From Pisolithus tinctorius (lineage: Eukaryota > Basidiomycota > Agaricomycetes > Boletales > Pisolithaceae), in assembly GCA_024663395.1 (NCBI GenBank), contig JANFAH010000056.1:186001-250000 (forward strand): a DNA stretch of 64,000 nt, in the 5' to 3' direction. The notes under the pieces were generated by a model that saw only the letters and a list, made by a program, of their open reading frames with translations, was not told the origin of the DNA and ran no database searches. A program made the position numbers and the translations under genes. Positions within the stretch are counted from its first letter, which is position 1. Each line of letters opens with the position of its first letter. Shown piece after piece: positions 42,055 to 53,522 of the stretch.

Positions 42055-43605
42055 CAGTGACTCCAAAAACCCTTTCAATGTTTGCTCTAAATGGAGTGTG
42101 TGAAGTGTAGTGCAAAAGGGGTGGGAATTTTGCTTTGCATCTCTAGGACCAAATTTAGTACTTTCTCTTGGCTACATAATGGTACCTTTATCATGTGATT
42201 TGGCTGACAGGCAGTGGAGATATCATTGATTGAAAACTGCAATACCATTGAAAGGGTTTTTTCACTTTTGAATTGAAAAGGGTATTTGGAGAACCAGAAG
42301 CTGAGATCTCAGGGGGGATGGGAAAATATGATTACATAACAAAACACATGATCTTCCAGATGATTTGTCAGCATGTAAACAATGACAAACATTGAATTTG
42401 TACCATTAAACCTCCCTCTTTTACCACAACTCATGAAATCATCTCTCTGGCTCACATGGTCATTTTCTCAGGGAAATATTATCAAATACTGGTGCCCACT
42501 ACTGTACCATCAGTATAACATGCTCTCAGAACCATCAGTCCCTTAAAAAACCTGCTGCCAGTCAATCCCTGCACTGTTTCCCCACCCATGCCTGGGACTA
42601 ATCAATGCTTGGAAGGCTGAAAATGTTATGGAGGTCAATCTGGCACTTCAGAACATGATGGACAAACAAATCCCCTCTTAACCAATGCATTTCTGGCCAA
42701 GGGACACTGATATGGGGGTTAGGGAAAGACAAAATCCTCTTTACCCTTGGGTGTCATCAGAAGGATATGCTACTGAGCAACCATGGACCAGAATCCTGTG
42801 CTTCCATCTGGCCCTGATTATTGCCTTTGGTCACATGTGTCATAACCATGCATTCACTCTAGGTCCTTACTCACTCCACACCCTCTTCTGCTGGTCATTC
42901 ACTCACTCTGCACCAACTCCACCCAACTTCTGTTGGTTATGAACCATCTCCACTCTGACTGCTGTCAGACTTGTGTTGCTCTCCTACCAGACTGAGCAGA
43001 CCATTCTCTGAGGGGTCATGTGACTACCTTTGGACGTCTCCCTGACAGCATGTGCACTGCATGGTCCAGCACCTGGACTGTTTCCTTTTCTGGATGTTCT
43101 ATGTTACCCATTCATATGTCCACCATCTACCCTTCATTCATCATCTAGGAAGTTTTACTTGAAAATTTCTGGGTCTCCATATGTCAGTTCTGATTCTGGT
43201 TACTATACCTCCATAGTAGTATAAAAGCATGTATCATACTCTGCCATTCCTCAGTACAAATATCAACTTAGTTCCTACTCCTTCTGTCTCCATCTTCTGC
43301 CTGTTGGAGTTACCTCTGACTTTCTGTCTGTACTTTCCCACCAAAATATGAGGGCTGAGATCGTGCAAGGGGGTAGCACATGAGCTAAACCCAATGTCCT
43401 CACTCCACTCTGCCTTTGTCTCAGTGGAACTTGTTCCTGCCAACACTCTGCCAGTTGGAGTTCTGCTTTCTTGTGTTGGACTTGCTTCTGAACCCTTCTC
43501 CAGACCTTGTCTAGCATCAGAGTTGGTTGGAGTAGGCCCAGACTTGACACATGTGACCAAATAACCATTCCCCAGTCATCCAAAGTTCAGATTAGAGCTA
43601 TGCAT
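42055..43605 (+). mobile_element. Palindromic TA-inserting element P1, one arm plus loop
   Basis: Starts TA/CAGTGACTCCAAAAACC, the same tip as P2 (47141-48709). The left arm and loop match P2 up to about 43605, with a G2 LTR inserted at 42838-43549. The right arm is missing; sequence jumps into the tail of X. No ORF. Confidence 0.75.
42838..43549 (+). mobile_element. Solo LTR family G2
   Basis: 712 bp, TGTCATAACCATGC to CCCAGACTTGACA. Left flank ACATG; right flank reads CATGT directly after the final A, so a 5-bp ACATG duplication shares that A or one base was lost. P2 at 47930 shows the empty site. TATA-like AGTATAAAAGC near 43218. Confidence 0.85.
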
Positions 43606-43839
43606 CCATGGGCACACAACTCATCAATGAGTTAGGCAGAGTCAGCTGTAACCATGTCCACAATACCTTTGGTGTGTGATGCCATGTGGTCCAGGTGGAG
43701 ACCAGTACAAGTCCAACAGCAGTCAGAGTGCAGAGGGTTCATCAACAGAGAGTGGGCAGAGTTGGCATGGAGCAAGTGACTGACCAGTGGAGAAGGGGGC
43801 AGAGTGAGTGAGGACTTAAGATAAATGCACAGTCATGAC
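43606..43839 (-). mobile_element. X7 terminal piece and G2 LTR fragment
   Basis: 43606-43680 matches the 5' tip of X (complement of ACACCAAAGG...). 43681-43839 matches the start of the G2 LTR in minus direction, ending GTCATGACA. Two stacked remnants. Confidence 0.6.
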
Positions 43840-44142
43840 ATTTAGAGTAAGTGTAATTTGAGCCCTTGCTTCTTTATCCTTGTAGTGCCAGCCTGCAAAT
43901 GCAACTGCATCAGGTGCCTTCAACTTTCCTTCTATGAGCTCCCAATGCCCATGGACATCTAGGATCATCATGATTCAGTACTTCCACATCTGGAAGTTCA
44001 AACCATTGTCTTCAAGAAATGGTATATCATAGAGTCAACTAGAGGCTTGAGTAGCTTTACCTGAAGGTGTAGTAGAGGTTATTGTTGAGGTGGAGACTGG
44101 AACCTTTGAGGGACCAGAAGTGGATGCTGATGGACCAGACAT
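43840..44142 (-). pseudogene. Copia-B gag N-terminus
   Basis: ATG at 44142: MSGPSASTSGPSKVPVSTST, then IPFLEDNGLNFQMWKY and DVHGHWELIEGKLKAPDAVA, GWHYKDKEARAQITLTL. This is the Ty1/Copia gag opening (WKY...LW.I..G...P...W..KD..A...I) of a lineage different from Copia-1 to 3. Stops after TQASS and WKY replace Arg-like codons. Cut on the left by the G2 LTR fragment at 43839. Confidence 0.7.
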
Positions 44143-44203
44143 AGTAGACACTCTGTATCAGACTTGGCATGTTCAATTTTCCTAGGATTAGAACTCACAG
44201 TCA

Positions 44204-44215
44204 GGGCTCATAACC
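44204..44215 (-). promoter_or_regulatory. Copia-B primer-binding site (half-tRNA iMet)
   Basis: On the minus strand GGTTATGAGCCC, the same site as Copia-1 at 11726, located 61 bp upstream of the Copia-B gag ATG. Confidence 0.75.
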
Positions 44216-44831
44216 TTTTGTAGGATGATGAGCTGCAGGATTTCAAGTCTATAGGAAGGAATATACTCAGACTTCGAGTTGGTTATGCTGTGCTCACATT
44301 TTTTCCTTTTATAGACTTTGTACTTTACTGCTCACACCCATTGCTGCCTCCAAGCGATGTTCTCCTTGCCCACAAGCCACTGCCTACATGGTTGGACTTG
44401 CATTCCATATGTTTCCTTTTGTGTCTTGCCCCTGTTTACCCCACATTGTACCATAGCTGGACTATGTCCATCCACCCTTCCTTCCATGATCTGCTGGTGG
44501 CCCTGATCCATGTGGTCACATGACACATGTACCCTGGTTATGTGTCTACCCCTGTATGTGTATGCAGTTGTCCCTCCTTCATCATATGCTCACCCCCAGT
44601 TCCCTCCCCTGTGGAGACTCAGTCATATGTGTACACCTGCTGTGTAGTGACACAGTATGACTTGATGATACCTTAGCAGGAACTTGGGTGTATGTTTAAA
44701 CATTTTTGAATGCTTGTCCCACAGTACTTTACATACATATATAAACCCACATGTATTGTACTGTCCCTTCATTTGAAATCTACTTTGCAACCATCCTTAG
44801 CTCTGCTCACTGTACCCCAGAGGACTTGACA
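44216..44831. other. LTR remains: Copia-B LTR side and a Gypsy-type LTR end
   Basis: The left part should be Copia-B LTR (minus), but its ends are unresolved. The right part has a TATA box CATATATAAACCC (about 44733) and ends CAGAGGACTTGACA at 44831 like a Gypsy LTR on plus, possibly the 5' LTR of Gypsy-3. From 44832 to 45277 no feature was recognised. Confidence 0.4.
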
Positions 44832-45277
44832 GTATGACTTTGGTTGGCCAAGACTAGTGTCCTGTCACTAGTGAAGTTAAATTATGCATCACTTCTCATG
44901 CAGTTACATGCTTGTGCTTCATCACACTTGATTCATGATGGATATGAGTCATCAGCATAACAGAAGATTTCGAATCACCCAGCCACATCAAAAGACCAGA
45001 TTACCCTTCAGATACCTGTGCTCTGGAATCCTTGCTAGGCAAAATAGCCTGAAAAACAAACACCTCTTGCCACCACTACAGGAACCACCAGTGTTAATCA
45101 TTGGTGAGCTAGCCCCTAACATTTGGCATTAACCTTCCTCTTTGTCAATGTGTCTTCACACCAAGAAGAAGGAAGTAAGAGGCCCCTCCATCAGCAGCCT
45201 CTTCATTCAAACCTCCCATACCCTCTCATAAAGGAAAAGAAGTCCTCCAAGCAAGGCCACTTATTTGCCACCCTTCA

Positions 45278-46340
45278 GTGCAGACACCAAACCCTCATAT
45301 AGGTCTCGAAGACCCACCAGTAAGACCCCAACTGGGGCAAGCAGCAGAAATGACCTCACCAATTGACTTTACTATGTACCAAAACCTGATGCCTATCAGC
45401 TCAGATATTGAAACACAACCACAAGGGATAGCTGGACCAGTGGACCCCTCTTCATCTTCATCTACTGATATATACCTTCTGACTTCTACCAATCTGATGG
45501 CAGAAGAACTTGCTCAACAAACCTCTGGACTTAACATCCAGGACCCTTTCACTGAACAGAGTAGGGTAACCCCTGAAATGGCCACTGAGTTCTACAAGAA
45601 CCTTTTCAACAGAGACATGGTTAGGCCCTCTAAAGGCCCTCCCTGAGGCTCCACTGGAGAAAGCATGGAGCATGACTCTAAGGGGAGCAGTATGAAAGAG
45701 ATAGGCCTCAACAAGCCATTCTTGTATACCAGTGCTCACCAGGACTTCTCCACCTTGTTGAGCAGTGTCAAACTTTACCTTGCCACCAATGATCACATCT
45801 ATTATGAGGACCAATCCAAGATCGCATTTGCCCTCTCTTATATGGGGAGTGGCTTGGCTTGCACCTTCACCAAAGCCTATGTCAACAAGAACATCACCAC
45901 ACTTGGAGACCTCAAAATATTCAATGGCTGGGACAAGTTTGTTGCAAAACTCAAGGAAACCTTCCAAGTAGGAGATACCAAGTCTACTGCACTCATCTAC
46001 CTTTCTGCTATCTGTCAAGGAGACTGTTCTCTTGATGAGTACATCACTGACTTCTGCAACTGCCTCAACAAGGCCCAGATTTCTACCAAAGACTCAACTG
46101 CAGCAATCTTCTTTGGAAAAGGCCTCAATGAGGAAGTTAACAAGTGGATTCTTATGGCTGGCCCTAAGCCAGACACTGTCAAAGATTGGATACACCAGGC
46201 AACAGCAGCTTGTGTGGCAATGGCTACTCTCAAAGTCTTCTCTGGAAAGGCTACCCACCAAGACTGCTCCTATCTTTGGAAGCAAGAACAAACTTCTCAC
46301 AGATCTCAACCCAGCTCATCTCTGAAAGTCCTGTACTGAG
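45278..46340 (+). pseudogene. Gypsy-3 gag
   Basis: First Met at 45278 (MQTPNPHIGLEDPP). One TGA at 45644-45646 where CGA is likely, and the frame continues MEHDSKGSSMKEIG. The capsid core HQDFSTLLSSVKLYLATNDH (about 45740-45800), SKIAFALSYMGSGLACTFTK and EYITDFCNCLNKAQISTKDS (about 46040-46090) is that of fungal Ty3/Gypsy gag. Just downstream a zinc knuckle CYGCSKTGHMKSK is readable at about 46400-46440, but an extra A shifts its final Cys out of frame. A second chromovirus lineage, distinct from Gypsy-1. Confidence 0.85.
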
Positions 46341-46729
46341 ACCCTTATGCTATGGATGTCGATTGGAAGTCTAAAGTCCAATCACAGGGTGAAGCCCCCA
46401 CCTGTTATGGATGCAGTAAGACAGGGCACATGAAGTCCAAAAATGCCTCTTCTTGAGGAACTTGACCAAGCCTCAGGAGATGAAGAAGATCTAGAACCTG
46501 AAGACAGGTATAGTGGGGAAGATGATGAACCCACAGATGATGGGGGACTGAAAGGAAACCTGGATTTTTGAAAGGCTCCCCTGGTGTAGCATCAGGAAGA
46601 GAGCCCATAGTATCCCAAAAGATAGAGGTTAAGATAGAGACTGAGAAAGTGTATGACTACAAACAAGATATGTCAATCACTTCTATCACTGGTTTCACTT
46701 ACCTTGTTGATTGAGAAAATGCTACTGTC

Positions 46730-47138
46730 TGAACTATCCTTGACTTGGGTGCCAAAACAAATATTATTGATCTGGCAATAGTCCAGAAGTATGACATCCC
46801 AACATGCAAAATCACAAGACCTTGGGAGTCAAGAAGCTACAAAGGCAAGACCAGAGACTGGGTAACCCATATTGCTTCCTTCAGAGCCAAGATCTGGGGA
46901 AAAACTATGCACATCTGTGTGTATGTCCTCAAGCTCGGAAATTGGTAATCCCTCCTCCTCAGTATGCCATGGCTCAAGGAGCACAACCCCATAATCAGCT
47001 GGACCTCTTGAAAGCTGATCGGTTGGGGAGAACTCAATCATGGTCTTGACAGGAAAAACCATGTATGCAGCACAGACTTTGCCCAGACCATCAAAATAAA
47101 CTGGACCTCTATTTCTACAAAACTCAAAGCTTTGCATG
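46730..47138 (+). pseudogene. Gypsy-3 protease region
   Basis: GAKTNIIDLAIVQKYDIP (about 46747-46800) is the retropepsin region, where the catalytic DSG reads LGA, so it is inactive. A frameshift lies near 46825 (RPWE to VKKLQRQ). LVIPPPQ to QLDLLKADRLG (about 46940-47030) belongs to the linker. Interrupted by palindrome P2 at 47141; the reading resumes past 49646 with VELPLEYQECSIVFSEEE. Confidence 0.65.
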
Positions 47139-47140
47139 TA

Positions 47141-48709
47141 CAGTGACTCCAAAAACCCTTTCAATGTTTACTCTAAATGGAGTGTGTGCAGTGTAGCATG
47201 AAAAGGGGTGGGAATTTTGCTTCACATCTCTAGGACCAAATTTAGTACTTGCTCTTGGCTACAGAATGATACCTTTGTCACATGATTTGGCTGACAGGCA
47301 GTGGAGATATCAGTGATTGAAAACTGCAATACCATTGAAAGGGTTTGTTCACTTTTGAATTGAAAAAGGTATTTGGAGAACCAGAAGCTGAGATCTCAGG
47401 AGGGATGGGAAAATATGATTACATAACAAAACACATGATCTTCCAGATGATTTGTCAGCATGTAAACAATGACAAACATTGAATTTGTACCATTAAACCT
47501 CCCTCTTTTACCACAACTCATGAAATCATCTCTCTGGCTCACATGGTCATTTTCTCAGGGAAATATTATCAAATAATGGTGCCCACTACTGTACCATCAG
47601 CATAACATGCTCTCAGGACCATCAGTCCCTTAAAAAACTGCTGCCAGTCAATCTCTGCACTGTTTCCCCACCCATGCCTGATGTATTCTGGGACTAATCA
47701 ATGCTCGGAAGGCTGAAAATGTTATGGAGGTCAATCTGGCACTTCAGAACATGATGGAAAAACAAATCCCCTCTTAACCAATGCATTTCTGCCACAGGGA
47801 CACTGATCTGGAGGTTAGGGCAAGACAAAATCCTCTACCCTTGGGTATCATCAGAAGGATATGCTACTGAGCAGCCATGGAGCAGAATCCTGTGCTTCCA
47901 TCTGGCCCTGATTATTGCCCTTGGTCACATGTGACCAAATAACCCTTCCCCAGTCATCCAAAGTTCGTATTAGAGCAAGATCTAGTGAACCCTCTGAGGG
48001 TGCTTGGAGCACAAGGAGGTTTTGTCTTTCCCTAATCTCCATACCAGTGTCCCTGGGCCAGAAATGCATTGGTTAAGAGGGGATTTGTTTTTCCATCATG
48101 TTCTGAAGTGCCAGATTGACCTCCATAACATTTTCAGCCTTCCAAGCATTGATTAGTCCCAGAATACATCAGGCATGGGTGGGGAAACAGTGCAGGGATT
48201 GACTGGCAGCAGTTTTTTAAGGGACTGATGGTCCTGAGAGCATGTTATGCTGATGGTACAGTAGTGGGCACCATTATTTGATAATATTTCCCTGAGAAAA
48301 TGACCATGTGAGCCAGAGAGATGATTTCATGAGTTGTGGTAAAAGAGGGAGGTTTAATGGTACAAATTCAATGTTTGTCATTGTTTACATGCTGACAAAT
48401 CATCTGGAAGATCATGTGTTTTGTTATGTAATCATATTTTCCCATCCCTCCTGAGATCTCAGCTTCTGGTTCTCCAAATACCTTTTTCAATTCAAAAGTG
48501 AAAAAACCCTTTCAATGGTATTGCAGTTTTCAATCAATGATATCTCCACTGCCTGTCAGCCAAATCATGTGACAAAGGTACCATTCTGTAGCCAAGAGCA
48601 AGTACTAAATTTGGTCCTACAGATGCGAAGCAAAATTCCCACCCCTTTTCATGCTACACTGCACACACTCCATTTAGAGCAAACATTGAAAGGGTTTTTG
48701 GAGTCACTG
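47141..48709. mobile_element. Palindromic TA-inserting element P2, TSD TA
   Basis: 1,569 bp with TA on both sides (47139-47140, 48710-48711) and tips CAGTGACTCCAAAAACCC / GGGTTTTTGGAGTCACTG. The arms are about 690 bp each and pair with coordinates summing to 95850; the loop is about 190 bp. TA target and CAGTG tips suggest a Tc1/mariner-type non-autonomous foldback element. No transposase. Confidence 0.85.
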
Positions 48710-48724
48710 TACAAGCTGAGGTTG

Positions 48725-49646
48725 TGTGAAGTATGGGTTTACCCTCAGGTGACTGGGCTTCAAGACTGGGTGACAGGGGCTAAATCCAAGTGGCCAGAAT
48801 CAAGGCCAGGAGACAGGGGCCAAGTCCAGTTGGACTGGAGTTAAGGCTGGAGGTCAGGGGCTAAGTCTGGAGGACCGGACTTAAGGCTGGGAGCATGGGA
48901 ACAAAACTGGTAGCGTGGGAAACTGACTGGTCTTGGGGTGCACACAAGGGGAAGCCAGTCTGGGGTTGGATCTACCTCCCTTGGTCTCAGCTTATGTGCT
49001 GTACCCTTATGCAAGCTGGGGAGAGGTCTGGGACAGGGGCTGGGGATAGCTTAAGGCTCAGCCTTAGCTATAGAGTAGACTTGGGGTGTAGTATGGAGTT
49101 GAGGGTAAGACTTAGTTGATATTCTGACTGAGGTGCTACAAAGTATGTACAGGGGTTAAATACATGAGGCTGGTCCAGAGTAATGAACATGAAGCTGGAC
49201 TTGTGAATAAGCTATTAGCAAGATGATTAGCAAGAGTGAGGATAGCCACAGTGGCTGTGCTGAGGCTAATAGCTGAAGTCTGGGTGACTGGCATACCAGA
49301 GTCAGACACAGGTTTCATAGAGTAAGCAAAAGTCAGACAAAAGGACTAGACTAAATATAGTGCAAACATGGGAAAACAGACTGGAGTTATGTCTGGGTGA
49401 CCTGGACATAGACCTGGGAGGACCAGGGTGGAGCAGTACAAGGCCAGGAGGCTGAAATGGACCGGAGATAGGGGTAAAACACCGGACTTGGGTTATTCAG
49501 GCTGGAGTTGAGTTATCTAGAGCCAGAGTTGGGTTTCTAGGCTGGAGTTGGGTTTTCTAGGCTGGACTAGGACCAGACTTGACCGGAGATAGGGGCTAGG
49601 GGTCTGGACTGGACTGGGATTGAATCTGAGAGTCATGGTTATGACA
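48725..49646 (-). mobile_element. Solo LTR family G5, TSD GGTTG
   Basis: 922 bp, on plus TGTGAAGTATGGG to CATGGTTATGACA, flanked by GGTTG. Removing it gives the in-frame Gypsy-3 reading VELPLEYQECS. Confidence 0.93.
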
Positions 49647-51687
49647 GGTTGAGTTACCATTGGAATATCAGGAGTGCTCAATAGTCTTCTCTGAAGAAGA
49701 AATCCCTCTTCCACCTTGCCAGGGCTTCCTCAACCATGAAACCTGCTTGAAGCCCAGCTTCCAGCCAAAGAAGGGAGCCATCTACCCACTTTCCCTTGAC
49801 AAACTCAAAGCTCTCAACAAGTTTGTTGACAAGAACCTCAAGTGTGGGAAGATTTGCCCCTTGAAATCTTTGCAAGCTGCCCCCATGTCATATCCATGAC
49901 TTTCGGACTCAATCCCAGTCCAGTCCGGACCCCTAGCCCCTAACTCCGGTCAAGTCTGGTCCTAATCTGGCCTAGAAAACCTAACCTGGCCTAGAGAACA
50001 CAACTCTAGTCCTAGATAACCCAACTCAGGCCTAAGTAACTCAAGTCCGGTCTTTTACCCCTATCTCTGGTCCATTCCAGCCTCCCAGCCTTGGGCTGCT
50101 CCACCCTGGTCCTCCCAGGTCCATGTCTGGGTGACCCAGACATAACTCCAGTCTGCTTTCCTTTGTTTGTACTATATTCAGTCTAGCCCATTCATCTGAC
50201 TTTGCTTACTGTACAATCCTGTGTCTGACCCCAGTTGTGCCAGTCACCCAGACTTTGACTATTAGTCTCTGCACAGCCTCCATGGCTGTCTGCACCTTGC
50301 TAATCATCTCACTAATAGCTTATTCACAAGTCCAGCTTCATGTTTGTTACTCTGGACCAGCCTCATGTATTTAACCCCTGTACATACTTCATAGCAACCC
50401 AGTCAGAATATCAACTTAGTATTACCCTCAACTCCCTATTACCCCTCAAAACTACTCTATAGCTAAGGCCAAGCCTTAAGCTATCCCTGACCCCTGTCCC
50501 AGACCTCTCCCTGGCTTGCATAAGGGTACAGCACATAAGCTGAGACCAAGGGAGGTAGATCCAACCCTGGACCAGCTTCCCCTTGTGTGCACTCCAAGAC
50601 TGGTCAGTTTCCCATGCTACTGGTCTTGTTCCCATGCTCCTGGTCTTAAGTCTAGTCCTCCAGACTTAACCCCTAACCTCCAGCCTTAACTCCAGTCCAA
50701 CTGGACTTAACCCCTGTCCCCTGGCCTTGACTCTGGCCACCTGGACTAGCCCCTGTCACCTGGTCTTGAAGCCCGGTCACCTGAGGGTAAACCTGTACTT
50801 GACACCCCATGTTTTTTGTAGGAAAGAAAGATGGAAAAAGAAGACTCATCCAAGACTACCAGTATCTTAACTCACACACCATCATCGACTCATACCCTCT
50901 TCCTGACATTAAAACCCTCCTGGATGAACTCACTGACTCAAAGTATTTTGCTGAGTTTGATGTTCATCAGGGGTTCACAAATATAAGAGTAAGAGAGGGC
51001 AACAAGTGGAAAGGGGCCTTTATCACCCCTAGAGGACTCTTTGAACTGATTGTAATGTTCTTTGGACAGTGCAACTCACTGCCCATGTTCCAAAGGTACA
51101 TGGACCATACATTTGGAGAACTCAAAAGCAAAAGGAAAGCCATCATCTTTATGGATGATGTCACTATACACTCAGAGACTGAAGAAGGACTGTGCGCTGC
51201 CATTCAACAGTTCCTACACATTGCTGTGAAGGAACACCTCTGCTTGAAGCTCAAGAAATGTACTTTCAAAGCTGAAGAAATAGCATTTCTAGGGTTCATG
51301 ATCCATCAGGGTCAGTATGAACCATCAGAAATTAAAATAGAAGCCATCAGAACCTGGCCTGCTCTGATGACCCTGAAAGAACTCTGTTCCTTCCTCAGCT
51401 TCTGTAACTTCTACTGACAGTTCATTTCTGGCTTCTCACAGACTGTGCACCCCCTTCACAATTTCAAGGAAAAATGCAAAATGGACATGGGGACCTGAAC
51501 AAGCTTCCACCTTTGAAGCCCTAAAGAAGGCCCTGTTGTCCAAACCTGTTCATCATCTACCTGATCTACAGAAACCATTTGTACTCCATACTGATGCCTC
51601 AAAACTCAGCACCAGTGCTGTTCTGTCACAAGCCAACAACTCAGGAACACTTCACCCTTGTGCCTACATGTCACAGTTGCTTACCAG
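49647..51687 (+). pseudogene. Gypsy-3 RT and start of RNase H, split
   Basis: Linker LPLEYQECSIVFSEEEIPLP, then GAIYPLSLDKLKALNKFVDK (about 49775-49835) up to LQAAPM, where the G5 LTR (49886-50804) interrupts. Resumes FFVGKKDGKRRLIQDYQYLN (about 50812), DSYPLPDIKTLLDELTDSKY and the polymerase box IIFMDDVTIHSETEE (about 51140-51180), then LKLKKCTFKAEEIAFLGFMI. Stop TGA after SFCNFY (51415-51417) and a second near 51496. RNase H begins FVLHTDASKLSTSAVLSQAN (about 51577), keeping the first Asp, until X4 at 51688. FMDD is intact. Confidence 0.85.
49886..50804 (+). mobile_element. Solo LTR family G5, TSD CCCCA
   Basis: 919 bp, TGTCATATCCATGAC to CCTGTACTTGACA, flanked by CCCCA. Removal joins QAAPM to FFVGKKDG in frame. 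Confidence 0.94.
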
Positions 51688-51901
51688 TGTCACACACCAA
51701 AGGTGTTGTGGACATGGTTACAGCTGACTCTGCCTAACTTGTCAACAAGTTGTGTGCAATGCCCATGCCATGCAGATGAAGACTAAAGGCATCATGCATA
51801 GAAAGGCTGCTGGACATGAGCAGTCATCCTTTGCACAAGAATGAGTCATCGGTGCTAGAGAGAAAGGAGGAAGCAAGTTAAGTGCACGTTAAAAGTTTTT
51901 A

Positions 51902-52570
51902 GTGCCCATGTATGGCATTCCAGTTTTCATTGTATCTCCACCATTTCCAAAGATATCAACTCCATTCTCACACTCACTTAAAGTACTCAGCCATGTGATT
52001 CTGCCTTCCAAATTTGGAGAGGATCCTTGCACCCTACACATTTCTACAGCCTCCATCCATCAGATGCTCATTTCACTAAGCCCATCAGTAATGGCCACCT
52101 CTTCATTGATCATCTCACTTGTCTCATTTGCCAGAGACAGTGGCTAAATATATCTGCCAGGCATTCCCACCAGCTTCCATCCTGAAGCCCCCTGGGTCAT
52201 CCCATCATTGTCAGCTTGGTCTCATCCCATGCAGCTTGGTCAGCATGTTCTCCTTGTCAGTATGATTTCCAGAAGGACATTCTTTGGTTGCCTCAGGTCT
52301 GTCACTCAGTTAGAAAGGTCTTATGTGGTTGTTTTGGTCTCCCCTCTTGATGAAGCATATGGGTTGTTCCTCCCTGCTCCCTGCACTGTCTTTATTCCAA
52401 TCTCACCCATCATTCTTCCCACATTGCAACAGCTGCAGCATAATCTACTGTTCTCCAGCCTCCCTGATCACATTCATGATGAGTATGACATGCATCTTGC
52501 CTTCTTACTGCAAGATCCAGCAGAAGACATCCCCCCTTCTCCTCCTCCTCCATCAGAGCCCTGTCCATGA
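51902..52570 (+). pseudogene. X4 ORF
   Basis: First frame MPMYGIPVFIVSPPFPKIST, second frame SLIISLVSFARDSG, then a stop at 52145-52147 (TAA) and QLGQHVLLVSMISRRTFFGC, LERSYVVVLVSPLDEAYGLF, TLQQLQHNLLFSSLPDHIHD and the C-terminus PPPSEPCP. A few bases near 52050 are missing compared with other X1-group copies. Same protein as 33004-33756, function unknown. Confidence 0.55.
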
Positions 52571-53006
52571 AGCTTCTGTTAACTTTGCTGAGAGGATGAA
52601 AGGGTGGGAGACATGATCACATATGCTCCCATTGCCCCACAGACCCCCAATGCCCTAGCCCCTTTGATGCCTGACTCATGCCCTTCAATCCTGGAATTAA
52701 TATTCCCTTATCTGGAAACACCATCCATCTGTCATGCCATCTTTGGATCTAGAGATGTCTCCACCAGGATCTGACTTGCATTGCCACCCCCTAATGTGAT
52801 ATCAGTGCACTTACTCAGTTTCTGACTCTGTTTGACTCATTCTGTGATATTTTGACTGTCTTTGACTCATTCATTGCCAATACTTACCAATCCTCTTTGC
52901 TTGCTTACTTTTCATTTCTCACTTACTCATCATGATTACTCAGTCCTTACTCATTACTTACCAAGCATTTGTGCCTTGTTTGCCACAAGCTGCACTCCCC
53001 CCACAG

Positions 53007-53013
53007 TATATAA
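53007..53013 (+). promoter_or_regulatory. TATA box of element X
   Basis: TATATAA in AGTATATAAACCCCCATG, about 440 bp downstream of the X ORF stop and 510 bp before the 3' tip. The same motif is kept in the other copies (for example 57356 on plus; complements near 8235, 29922, 32508, 41867, 55000). Confidence 0.6.
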
Positions 53014-53522
53014 ACCCCCATGTACTTAGCTACAAAAGAAGAAGCAATCCAGAAGCATTCAGTCAGTCAGTTCAGTTCTTCTCAGCATAACTCATCATCA
53101 ACAGTTGAGGCTCCATGAAGGGGTCTATCTGTCATCATTTGTATACTTGGTAGTTGAGGCTCATTCAGAAGAGTTTATTTGCCATCCTTCATCATCTGCA
53201 GTCCACCCCACACTTAGTCAGCAGTCAGCAGTCTTTGCTTAGTCATCCCACTACTCCTGCATAACTTGACATCCACTTGTGCTAGGAGTCCTTTTGGCTG
53301 AACACCCTTGCTCCATTCAGCATCCCCTTCTCAATCAGCATCCATCTTCTCCTGCATAACTCATCAATGACTTGTGCCAGGAGCACTCTACTTGAAGTCT
53401 CCCCCCCCACATCAGGTTTTTCTGCCCTCCAGGTTCTGCAGAGGTAAACCACCACTTGCACATTATTTTTCTTTTGTGTTGGTTTGGTTGGTTTTCACCA
53501 CCTTTCCTCACTTTGACTCACA

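Larger units (their letters stand above)
51688..53522 (+). mobile_element. Element X, copy X4 (no insertion, reference copy)
   Basis: 1,835 bp, TGTCACACACCAAAGGTG to CACTTTGACTCACA; flanks CCAG and CTGG. Order: terminal hairpin ACACCAAAGGTGT, ORF (51902-52570), TGACTCA heptamers (52672, 52833, 52863), TATA box 53007, GTTGAGGCTC repeats (about 53104, 53152), hairpins CTCCTG...CAGGAG (about 53355), and TGACTCA at the 3' tip (53514). Inserted in Gypsy-3 RNase H. Confidence 0.9.
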
